From contig JAUUYO010000099.1 of the NCBI GenBank assembly GCA_030590405.1, positions 1 through 11,619 on the forward strand: a DNA stretch of 11,619 nt. The letters run 5' to 3'. The notes under the pieces were generated by a model that had not been told where the DNA came from, did not search any database, and worked only from the letters and a program-made list of their open reading frames with translations. Origin of the DNA: Kangiellaceae bacterium (GTDB lineage: Bacteria; Pseudomonadota; Gammaproteobacteria; Enterobacterales; Kangiellaceae). The stretch's first letter is position 1. Each line of letters opens with the position of its first letter. Below, in pieces: positions 1-6,297 of this stretch. The translations under genes were made by a program, and so were the position numbers.

Positions 1-1290
1 GTTGCTGCTCAAATCCTATTATCATTAAAAAATAAACACGTCATTAGTCAACTGCAGTGGACAAAAAATGGGGAAGTCATTTTCGTTACCACAGATAAAA
101 ATCAACACTCTCGTTTGCTCCGTTATTCGAATGAAATGAAAGTTAAAACGGTACTGTTAGAGGAAGACCAAGCCACCGATATTTTTGATATAGCATTATC
201 AAATGACAATAAGGTCTTGGCCTTAATCAGTGCGGCCAAACATAATCGCTATCCAATCACATTATTTGATTTAGAGACTGGAGAGCTTCGACCATTAGCG
301 CTGATTAACGGAAACGTCAATGGACTCAACTGGCATCCGGCTGATACCAGTCTGTTAGTTAGCAATAGAGAAAAGCTGAGATTGATCGATTTATCAGGAG
401 AAATCAGAGACCTCAATTTTACTAACTATTTGAATACCGCTAATGCCAACTATAGTCCTGATGGCAATAAAATTGCCATGACGCTGGTCAGCATGGATTT
501 CGACATTCTTACTTCTTCAATAAATAACTCGAATATAAATAATTCCAGTATAAATAAACGTGTGATTGATTCTAACTCAGTCGATATGCAACCACTATTT
601 TCACCCGATTCGAGTGAATTTGCATTTGTCAGCTTGCGTTCAGGAAATCAGCAAGTTTTTATTTATAAGGACGGCATAGAACGATTATTATTTAAAAATA
701 GTGGAAACAAAGAATTTTTTGGAATGGCTTGGTCGCCGGACGGGCAACGCATTTCATTGATCATGGAAGATACAGTTTATATTGTTAATGTTGAGAATGA
801 TGCCATTGTAAGAAGCATTAAACATGGTTTACCTTCAATGTATCTGCGAGGTTGGTATCATCATGAAAATGCATTGCTAGTTAACCTGCCTGGCCCTGTT
901 GCCGCTAAGTTTGATCTTGATAGTCTGACGCTCACTCAATTATCCGAGCGAACTTCGCACTGCACTGGATTGGATTTAGATGATAATGTTTATTTCAATC
1001 AAACATCCAAAATCGTAAAGTTAACCAGCGATGGCGTAAAATCAATATTCTGGCAATCAGAAGATGCTGATATTGATCATCTTTTTGTTAACCACGATGG
1101 ATTATTGCTTGAACTTGATAGTCCCCTAAAAAATGCCTTCTTAAAAGTTCATTTTGATAAAGCAACTCCAACAAAATATTTAGCTTTTGAGGCCGGTAAA
1201 AATTGGCTGGCAGATGTATCTTCTGACGGAAATCAGCTACTTTTTATGACCCGATCAAATATTAATAAAACTATTTTTACACTGCATTAA
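1..1290 (+). CDS. PD40/TolB-like beta-propeller protein, C-terminal portion (5' end outside window)
   Basis: The frame is open from base 1 to TAA at 1288-1290, so at least 429 codons are present and the start lies outside the window. Repeated blade motifs are visible: NYSPDGNKIAM, FSPDSSEFAFVS, AWSPDGQRISLIM and VSSDGNQLLFMTRSN, plus several weaker ones, giving about seven or eight blades. These match the PD40 (WD40-like) repeat found in TolB and in the sensor domain of CadC-like winged-helix membrane regulators. No DNA-binding or membrane segment is visible here, so which of these it belongs to is open. Such propellers usually lie in the periplasm and bind ligands or partner proteins. A short Ser/Asn/Ile repeat (514-558) interrupts one blade. 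The fold is well supported; the function is not assigned. Confidence 0.75.
   Translation, partial: VAAQILLSLKNKHVISQLQWTKNGEVIFVTTDKNQHSRLLRYSNEMKVKTVLLEEDQATDIFDIALSNDNKVLALISAAKHNRYPITLFDLETGELRPLALINGNVNGLNWHPADTSLLVSNREKLRLIDLSGEIRDLNFTNYLNTANANYSPDGNKIAMTLVSMDFDILTSSINNSNINNSSINKRVIDSNSVDMQPLFSPDSSEFAFVSLRSGNQQVFIYKDGIERLLFKNSGNKEFFGMAWSPDGQRISLIMEDTVYIVNVENDAIVRSIKHGLPSMYLRGWYHHENALLVNLPGPVAAKFDLDSLTLTQLSERTSHCTGLDLDDNVYFNQTSKIVKLTSDGVKSIFWQSEDADIDHLFVNHDGLLLELDSPLKNAFLKVHFDKATPTKYLAFEAGKNWLADVSSDGNQLLFMTRSNINKTIFTLH
514..558 (+). repeat. Imperfect 3 x 15-bp in-frame tandem repeat
   Basis: Three consecutive 15-bp units (514-528, 529-543, 544-558) encode S-S-I-N-N, S-N-I-N-N and S-S-I-N-K. 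The array sits in the beta-propeller gene, in a loop between two blades, and keeps the reading frame. It looks like a duplication within a surface loop. Confidence 0.6.
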
Positions 1291-1340
1291 GCAATGTAGG
1301 CTTAGTACCTTACAGGGTTCAGACGGAATAACCATTATTC

Positions 1341-1369
1341 TTGACTACTACCGACAAGAGGCGTATAAC
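1341..1369 (+). promoter_or_regulatory. Sigma70-type promoter of the toxin-antitoxin operon
   Basis: TTGACT (1341-1346) and TATAAC (1364-1369) are separated by exactly 17 bp, each one mismatch from consensus. The predicted transcript start is near 1376, about 30 nt ahead of the antitoxin ATG. An imperfect dyad TGTAGG...CCTTACA (1295-1314) lies upstream; whether it is an operator is unknown. Confidence 0.65.
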
Positions 1370-1404
1370 AATTAATATGCTGCTTATTTACTGCTGAGAT
1401 TACA

Positions 1405-1704
1405 ATGTACACTACAAACGATATATACCCAGTATCAGATTTCAATCGTAAGCCTTCCGAACATATAAAGCGTATGCAGGAAACTCGAAAACCCGAAGTG
1501 CTAACTGTTAATGGAAAAGCTGCGGTCGTTATGCTCGACCCTGACAGCTATGATCAGCTCGCTCAAAGCGCTGAACTTTTGCGAACGCTCGATAATATCA
1601 GACTTGCTAAAGCAGAATATGAAGCAGGAAACAGTAAGTCTATCGAACAGGTATTTAGCGAATTAAAATCTGAACTAAAAGCTAAATATCCAGATGTTCT
1701 TTAA
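1405..1704 (+). CDS. Type II antitoxin, Phd/YefM family
   Basis: A 99-residue protein with the Phd/YefM pattern. The N-terminal half contains PVSDFNRKPSEHIKRM (residues 9-24), then a strand pair with EVLTVNGKAAVVMLDPDSY (about 31-49), a classic Phd signature that forms the DNA-binding dimer. The charged C-terminal half (60-99) is the expected toxin-wrapping tail. The protein is predicted to neutralise the ParE/RelE-like toxin made from the overlapping next gene and to repress its own operon by binding the promoter region. The ATG at 1405 lies behind a consensus-like promoter, and the last 11 nt overlap the toxin start, so translational coupling is likely. Such pairs are typical horizontally mobile cargo. 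Family assignment is firm; the self-repression is inferred from the family. Confidence 0.88.
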   Translation: MYTTNDIYPVSDFNRKPSEHIKRMQETRKPEVLTVNGKAAVVMLDPDSYDQLAQSAELLRTLDNIRLAKAEYEAGNSKSIEQVFSELKSELKAKYPDVL

Positions 1705-1999
1705 CATTGAACTCCCTGATCGAGTTGCTACTCAAATAAAAAAGCATGCTCTATTCATCGCGCAAGACAAGCCTTCCGTTGCTTTAGGGTGGTATGAGGA
1801 AATATACGATAAAATCAACTCACTTAATAGCTTTCCGTTACGTTGCCCCCTCGCACCTGAAAATAAGCACCTTAGTTTTGGTATAAGACATTTAATAATA
1901 GGCACTTCCCGTATATTATTCTATGTCGATGGTGAAACAGTTGTTGTTGTTGTAGATTTTAAAGGTGGGGGACAAAATAAACCTGAAAAAATTATTTGA
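1694..1999 (+). CDS. Type II toxin, ParE/RelE superfamily
   Basis: A 101-residue protein whose start overlaps the antitoxin stop by 11 nt. The architecture is that of the RelE/ParE fold: an N-terminal strand, two helices (about residues 10-45, including IAQDKPSVALGWYEEIYDKI), then the C-terminal sheet with FGIRHLIIGTSRILFYVDG and a strongly hydrophobic VVVVVDF strand. The pattern xxRHLIIGxxRILFYVDG matches ParE-type toxins, which poison DNA gyrase, better than ribosome-dependent RelE mRNA nucleases. Sequence alone cannot decide the target. No strong Shine-Dalgarno lies before the ATG, which fits coupling to antitoxin translation. The length is normal for the family and nothing suggests inactivation. 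Confidence 0.85.
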   Translation: MFFNIELPDRVATQIKKHALFIAQDKPSVALGWYEEIYDKINSLNSFPLRCPLAPENKHLSFGIRHLIIGTSRILFYVDGETVVVVVDFKGGGQNKPEKII

Positions 2000-2370
2000 A
2001 TGCTGCCTTACCCAGATTTTATCCAAAATAGAAATCTCATCGCCGAAAATGGTCTGATAAACAAATGATAAATCATCACGCACAAGACAAAACATACCCC
2101 GAGTGAAAAACAATATTTTAGAACAATATTTTAGAACAATATTTTAGAACAATATTATCCGAAGTTTGTACCACATAATATCCAATAGTTAATTTCAAGC
2201 AGCACCTGACTTTGTTCACTGTTTTTAATGTGCCAACCCCCACTCAGCAACAAAAATCATTGATACATGAAAAACAAACATCATCAAGATGGCTATCACT
2301 CGTAACTAACCTATCGATAAAATAAACTCGTTCGCTACTTTCCATCAGTATCTACCCCAACCCAGCTGTC
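2000..2370. other. Gene-free interval between the toxin gene and the acyltransferase gene
   Basis: This 371-nt interval lies between the 3' ends of two converging transcripts. It contains a 13-bp tandem repeat (2111-2156) and, on the minus strand at about 1996-2113, a short coding-like stretch without a good start. I see no RNA gene and no convincing U-tract terminator for either neighbour. Confidence 0.6.
2111..2156. repeat. 13-bp tandem repeat, about 3.5 copies
   Basis: Three exact copies of CAATATTTTAGAA (2111-2123, 2124-2136, 2137-2149) are followed by a 7-nt partial copy (2150-2156). Each unit contains the palindrome AATATT. The copies are identical, which suggests recent slippage expansion. 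There is no replication gene nearby to make these iterons. Confidence 0.9.
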
Positions 2371-3624
2371 CTAAACAAGGATCTCCAGAGCTAAACCTAA
2401 AACAAGTAATGTTGTGACTGATTTGTAGAAAATAATCGTTGGCAACTGATAGCAGCGATTCAACTTGAGTCCAAATAATACTCGCAACATATCGACTCTA
2501 CGGATGATTTCAAAACCAATCGCACAGAGTGAAAAGGTTGCTAGCAAAACGATAACTGGCTCAAACACAGGCCCCAACTTAAATTGAGTCATTTCATAAC
2601 CCACTGCAATAATCACCGTTTGATGCAAAATATAATAAGGATAAACTGCGTCATTAAAATAATTCAGCTTGCTGGATTTCTGGTTTAAAAATCGAAAGCC
2701 AAATGCCAATGCTAGCATCACCCAAAGAATTCGATCCAGACTGTAGATTGCAGTACCGCCAATTAACAGCAGTTGATTTAATTCTTCACTAGCGTTTTTC
2801 CAAACCAGATTATAAAACAGTGCAAAAAACACATAGCAGATCAGACTGAATATCAATAACCGATTGCTATTATCTTTCAGCCGTTGCCATAATATTGGAT
2901 GCCAACCAAGAATATATCCATAAACCAGAAACAAAAAACCTAACGGTTCTTTAGTATCGTCAATGATTAGTTGGATTGTGAAAACAGGCAAAGTAATGAT
3001 GGTGACTAGCATGTAACCATTCAATCTTGCCAGCCAATCAATCGCCCTGCCAAATTGATGACTATTTAAAACGGGTAGCAGAAAAATCAAATACAAAGAA
3101 AAACGCCAAAGCTCTCGTAAATACCATAAATGATTAACATCAATATGATGCCAAATGCCTGGTGAATAGTTTTTAAAGAGCGGATTATCCAGATCGAAAA
3201 ATTGCCGATAGAACTCCCAATAGCCGATAGCAAGATCGCCATTCTGGTTCATTTCATAGTAGAGCTGCGGCGGTACAATTACCAAGATCCCGAATAGCAG
3301 CGGCAACAATAATCGATAGGAACGCTGAACCACAAATCGACCAAGTGAGACTTTAGCCAAAATAAAGCGAATAGCAATTCCGGAAATCATCCAAAGGATC
3401 AGCATACGCCAGGGATTAACCAATAGCATAATTGTTTGCAAGTTTTCGCTGAGGTATTGGCTTTTAACATGAAAACTCCAGTCTGCAACATACAGCATTC
3501 CGGTGTGATAAAAAATGAGTAATGCAAAGGCTAGTATTCTTAACCAATCCAGATCGTAACGCCTATCAGGTAAATGGACTCTATCGGGAATAAAAATGGC
3601 TTTGATCTTTTCAACTGGAATCAA
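2371..3624 (-). CDS. Acyltransferase family 3 (OafA/OpgC-like) integral membrane protein
   Basis: An integral membrane acyltransferase of about 417 residues with roughly ten hydrophobic segments. The family N-terminus RRYDLDWLRILAFALLIFYH is at about residues 21-40 and contains the conserved His of TM1 (FYHTGM). RSYRLLLPLLFGILVIVPP and HLWYLRELW follow, typical of the OafA/OpgC-like branch (COG1835). Members move acyl groups onto extracytoplasmic carbohydrates or other envelope molecules; the substrate here is unknown. No ATG lies in frame near the 5' end. I prefer TTG at 3624-3622 because AAGGA (3635-3631) sits 6 nt before it. A longer form from TTG at 3693 (440 residues) lacks a Shine-Dalgarno. 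The gene is divergent from the LytTR operon and may share its control. Confidence 0.85.
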   Translation of the reverse strand: MIPVEKIKAIFIPDRVHLPDRRYDLDWLRILAFALLIFYHTGMLYVADWSFHVKSQYLSENLQTIMLLVNPWRMLILWMISGIAIRFILAKVSLGRFVVQRSYRLLLPLLFGILVIVPPQLYYEMNQNGDLAIGYWEFYRQFFDLDNPLFKNYSPGIWHHIDVNHLWYLRELWRFSLYLIFLLPVLNSHQFGRAIDWLARLNGYMLVTIITLPVFTIQLIIDDTKEPLGFLFLVYGYILGWHPILWQRLKDNSNRLLIFSLICYVFFALFYNLVWKNASEELNQLLLIGGTAIYSLDRILWVMLALAFGFRFLNQKSSKLNYFNDAVYPYYILHQTVIIAVGYEMTQFKLGPVFEPVIVLLATFSLCAIGFEIIRRVDMLRVLFGLKLNRCYQLPTIIFYKSVTTLLVLGLALEILV

Positions 3625-3630
3625 TGTTTT

Positions 3631-3635
3631 TCCTT
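3631..3635 (-). promoter_or_regulatory. Shine-Dalgarno that decides the acyltransferase TTG start
   Basis: On the minus strand AAGGA is followed by 6 nt and then TTG at 3624-3622. It supports a start 23 codons inside the longest open frame. Confidence 0.6.
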
Positions 3636-3736
3636 GGATACCTATTTCATTGCCGCTAGAATGTAGCAATATTTCCCCAGAATCAACCACCAAGTGATTG
3701 ATTTAATGAATAATGATGTAAACGGCAAAATGCTGT

Positions 3737-3758
3737 GACGAAAATAATTAGACGATAA
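3737..3758. promoter_or_regulatory. Direct repeat GACGAWAA, possible LytTR-type binding site
   Basis: GACGAAAA (3737-3744) and GACGATAA (3751-3758) lie 14 bp apart in the divergent acyltransferase/LytTR region, just before the LytTR ribosome-binding site. LytTR domains are known to bind paired direct repeats. That this pair is such a site is inference only, and its spacing and sequence are not a classical match. Confidence 0.25.
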
Positions 3759-3766
3759 ACCGTATC

Positions 3767-3771
3767 AAGGA
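3767..3771 (+). promoter_or_regulatory. Shine-Dalgarno for the LytTR TTG start
   Basis: AAGGA is followed by 6 nt and TTG at 3778. The spacing and start codon are the same as for the divergent acyltransferase gene, so both genes are likely held at a reduced translation rate. Confidence 0.65.
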
Positions 3772-3777
3772 CAAAAA

Positions 3778-4620
3778 TTGAACTGGCACCACTTCGACAA
3801 AAATGAATTACGTTACCTGCTCTTATTTTGGCTAGTGATTGCTTGCTTGCAAGCAAGCGTCAATGCCTCTTCAGTCATCAGTGACTACCAGCGCCTAGAT
3901 ATTGCCATTGATTCCTGGAAACCGATTGTTTGGGAGTTTTCCAGTCTACTAGTTGGCACGCTACTTATCTTTGCGATAATTTGGTTCGACCGAAAAATGC
4001 CGCTGAGCTCAACAAAACCAGTAAAGAGTATTTTTGCTCACTTAGTATTTTCGCTATTCTACTCAGTTAGTCACGTGGTTGGTATGGTGTTGGTTCGCAA
4101 AGCCGCCTATGTTTACATGGGGGAAAGTTATGACTTTGGCGATTGGTCTAAAGAATTAGTTTATGAATACACCAAAGATGTGTATTCCTACTTTTGGATC
4201 ATTGCTGTTATTTACGCTTACCGATTTATTATCTCTCGGTTAAGAGGTGAAGCAACGGTGATTGCTATGGGAGAGGACGGCCAAAAACCCGACAAACCGG
4301 AACGTCTTTTAGTTAAAAAAATTGGCAAAGAATTCATTATCAAAATCGAAGATATTGAATGGGTAGAAGCCTCCGGTAATTATATGAACCTGCATATCAA
4401 AGATAAGGTTTACCCTCTACGAGAAACCATGTCTAATTTGGAAAATAAACTCAACCCCAAGCAATTCGTACGGATCCATCGCTCCAGTATCGTTAACCTG
4501 GATTGGGTAAAAGAGATACAGCCTTTGGATAGCGGCGATTTTCAGGTGACATTAAATACCAATCAAATCTTGAAACTTTCTCGACGATATCGGGAAAAAG
4601 TTAAAAGTGTGCTTTTTTGA
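3778..4620 (+). CDS. Membrane-anchored LytTR-family transcription regulator
   Basis: A 280-residue protein. Four hydrophobic segments are visible at about residues 11-31, 50-70, 84-108 and 135-154. A linker leads to a C-terminal LytTR DNA-binding domain (about 176-280). Domain hallmarks are IKIEDIEWVEASGNYMNLHI, YPLRETMSNLENKL, FVRIHRSSIVNLDWVKEI and LKLSRRYREKVK. There is no receiver domain, so this is not a classical two-component response regulator. A membrane signal or a partner protein probably acts through the TM region. Translation starts at TTG 3778 behind AAGGA. The gene heads an operon with two exported proteins and is divergent from an acyltransferase gene, so an envelope-related regulon is a reasonable inference. 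Confidence 0.88.
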   Translation: MNWHHFDKNELRYLLLFWLVIACLQASVNASSVISDYQRLDIAIDSWKPIVWEFSSLLVGTLLIFAIIWFDRKMPLSSTKPVKSIFAHLVFSLFYSVSHVVGMVLVRKAAYVYMGESYDFGDWSKELVYEYTKDVYSYFWIIAVIYAYRFIISRLRGEATVIAMGEDGQKPDKPERLLVKKIGKEFIIKIEDIEWVEASGNYMNLHIKDKVYPLRETMSNLENKLNPKQFVRIHRSSIVNLDWVKEIQPLDSGDFQVTLNTNQILKLSRRYREKVKSVLF

Positions 4621-4622
4621 AA

Positions 4623-5363
4623 ATGAAGCGCTCACTAAAGGAAAATTTAATTAGCTCCTGGTTAACCATCAAACTGATGGTGCTAGCCTTTTACGGTCTT
4701 TACTCATCCCGTGCTCTTAGCGATCCAACACCACTGATCCCCGCAGAAAAAATCAATCGCGACAACTTTGGTTCAGATAAAAAAGAGACAAATGATAAGA
4801 AAGGGCTATTTAGCAGCATCACTAATGGCGTGGTTAAAGCTTCCGCCCACATATCGATTTTTTCAGCAGAATTAATCGCATCGGACGCGGCAGAAAAAGA
4901 ACTAACAAAATTTAGAACAGGTAATCATCAAGGTAGTCCCGAGGTTTTTTCTAATAATTCGGTCGCCACCAAAGAGCTTTTTAATGGTCGTTACTACCAA
5001 GAACTTAACGATCATTTAATTGAAGAGTTAGCTAATTGGTATAAAGGCAAGATCCCTGATTCAGGAGGCTTATTTTCACAAGCTAACACCTTTAGGGTAT
5101 TTTCTCCCAGCGATGCATTATGGGAATTTACCGATGGCATTGATATGGCTGATATTATCGGCACCTTTACTTATTATGTCAGAGCCACTACCAACAATGG
5201 TGTCATCTATTTTCAAGGCACTAATAAAATCTCTTTAGAATCTTATTCTGGAGAAAATTATTTAGGTCATGGTCTGGCCAATAATCCAAAATTAGGGCCG
5301 CTTTCATCCACCGCCCAGGTATTCAAATGGCAAGTTGCGATCCCGGAGAAATATCAAAAGTGA
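4623..5363 (+). CDS. Exported protein of unknown function
   Basis: A 246-residue protein I do not recognise. The N-terminus has a basic region (MKRSLKEN), a hydrophobic core (about 13-27, WLTIKLMVLAFYGLY) and a plausible signal peptidase site after ALS at about residue 33, so export is likely. The mature part begins with a Lys/Asp-rich linker and then a mixed domain with YYQELNDHLIEELANWYKGK and FTYYVRATTNNGVIYFQGTNKI, which reads as alternating helix and strands. ATG 4623 is 2 nt after the LytTR stop. A TTG at 4617 overlapping that stop would add two residues. The tight spacing indicates co-transcription with the regulator, and the stop overlaps the next gene's start. Confidence 0.7.
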   Translation: MKRSLKENLISSWLTIKLMVLAFYGLYSSRALSDPTPLIPAEKINRDNFGSDKKETNDKKGLFSSITNGVVKASAHISIFSAELIASDAAEKELTKFRTGNHQGSPEVFSNNSVATKELFNGRYYQELNDHLIEELANWYKGKIPDSGGLFSQANTFRVFSPSDALWEFTDGIDMADIIGTFTYYVRATTNNGVIYFQGTNKISLESYSGENYLGHGLANNPKLGPLSSTAQVFKWQVAIPEKYQK

Positions 5364-5836
5364 AATTAAGAATATTTGTATTGAGCTTGTGCTCTCTAGT
5401 TGTATTTGGATGCAGCACCAAAGTGCCGGTTCGCTCAGTAATAGTTAATTCGCCACTTGGGTTGTATAAATCCAACACCGAGCAAAAATTCTGGCTGGCC
5501 ATTATGAGTAAAAAAAGCTATTTATTGTGTTCACCCGAAAGTTGCTATCAAGGAAAATATCAAAAAGTGCCTGTAGATTATGGTGTTATCTTAATCGATT
5601 TCTATTTGTCTGACATTGGCCTCACCATTGAACATTTATCTCATGGCAAGGGTGAATCGAAACAATTTTATTCTGCGATGAAAAAAATTCGGCTTGATTC
5701 ACCTCGCCCAAATGACTTGGCCTTTAATATTGGTGATTGTGGTGAAATCCCTTGCGTTGGGCTTGGTCATACAAGAGCCGGAGTAAAGTTTTATAAAGTT
5801 GAAAACTTTGATATTTTTTGGAATGCTGAAGAATAG
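5360..5836 (+). CDS. Small lipoprotein of unknown function
   Basis: A 158-residue protein starting at GTG 5360, which overlaps the previous gene's TGA as GTGA. This start gives MKLRIFVLSLCSLVVFGC, a lipoprotein signal peptide with lipobox V-F-G-C and the lipidated Cys at residue 18. The following Ser favours outer-membrane sorting. An in-frame ATG at 5327 would add 11 mostly polar residues ahead of the signal peptide and is less likely. The mature domain has several cysteines (CSPESCYQ, GDCGEIPCVG) that could form disulfides in the periplasm. No known family is recognised. Tight coupling suggests it works with the exported protein under LytTR control. Confidence 0.7.
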   Translation: MKLRIFVLSLCSLVVFGCSTKVPVRSVIVNSPLGLYKSNTEQKFWLAIMSKKSYLLCSPESCYQGKYQKVPVDYGVILIDFYLSDIGLTIEHLSHGKGESKQFYSAMKKIRLDSPRPNDLAFNIGDCGEIPCVGLGHTRAGVKFYKVENFDIFWNAEE

Positions 5837-5848
5837 CTCATAAATCAT

Positions 5849-6163
5849 TCAAACAAACCATACCCCACTAGTCACCTGACAATCAATTGAATCCAATATC
5901 ATGTGGATCACTAACCCAATCCCCACAAAACGTGTCTTGGGAAAAACACACAATAAGCAATAAATTCCGATCGGTATAAATTCATGCAACGGATGAAAAC
6001 CAATACTGCATCGGCCTGCATCATAAACAGGGTTTGCCAGTAAGTGATCAATATCGACCAGCATAGTGGTGATCATCACAAGATAAGCAATCTTCCATTG
6101 CTTTTTGTAAAACAGCGCCACGAAAATTCCCGGTGCGATAAAATGGAGTAGGATATGCAGAAT
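5849..6163 (-). CDS. DUF6122/YdjM-like small membrane protein with a rare ATT (or CTG) start
   Basis: Hydrophobic 104-residue protein resembling DUF6122 and the wider YdjM-type predicted membrane metal-dependent hydrolases. Visible motifs are MLVDIDHLLANPVYD, RCSIGFHPLHEF, PKTRFVGIGLVIHMILDSID and the N-terminal LHILLHFIAPG. Conserved His and Asp (H3, H7, D37, D39, H40, H57, H60, H87, D91, D94) could bind a metal. The only conventional start in frame, GTG 6121, would cut away LHILLHFIAPG and its two histidines. The sequence AGAGGA (6176-6171) lies 7 nt before ATT 6163 and 10 nt before CTG 6160, so one of these is the likely start. No ATG, GTG or TTG exists between the upstream stop (6196-6194) and GTG 6121. 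The gene converges with the LytTR operon, with only 12 nt between stops. Confidence 0.72.
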   Translation of the reverse strand: MLHILLHFIAPGIFVALFYKKQWKIAYLVMITTMLVDIDHLLANPVYDAGRCSIGFHPLHEFIPIGIYCLLCVFPKTRFVGIGLVIHMILDSIDCQVTSGVWFV

Positions 6164-6187
6164 ATTAATTTCCTCTAAACACCTTAT

Positions 6188-6227
6188 GTAGTCCTAGGAA
6201 CCTATCCAAAAATAGGAAACCTACTAC
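6188..6227. repeat. Imperfect inverted repeat downstream of the restriction gene
   Basis: GTAGT (6188-6192) pairs with ACTAC (6223-6227), and inside it CCTAT (6201-6205) pairs with ATAGG (6212-6216). The result is a nested dyad with a small internal loop. No U-tract follows on either strand, so a standard terminator is not supported. Confidence 0.45.
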
Positions 6228-6272
6228 GGAAAAGCTATTTTGACCAGATTTTCCCTCGTTGCGATCTCTATT

Positions 6273-6289
6273 CTAGGATAGACTCCTAG
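6273..6289. repeat. Perfect 6-bp inverted repeat CTAGGA/TCCTAG next to the restriction gene stop
   Basis: CTAGGA (6273-6278) and TCCTAG (6284-6289) flank a 5-nt loop, 9 nt beyond the endonuclease stop codon on the minus strand. It could slow or stabilise the 3' end of the transcript, but a T-run is missing. Confidence 0.45.
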
Positions 6290-6297
6290 TGCTACAA

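Noticed and set aside
2111..2156. Iteron array or replication origin
   Set aside because: There is no replication initiator gene, DnaA box cluster or other origin sign near it, and only about 3.5 copies are present.
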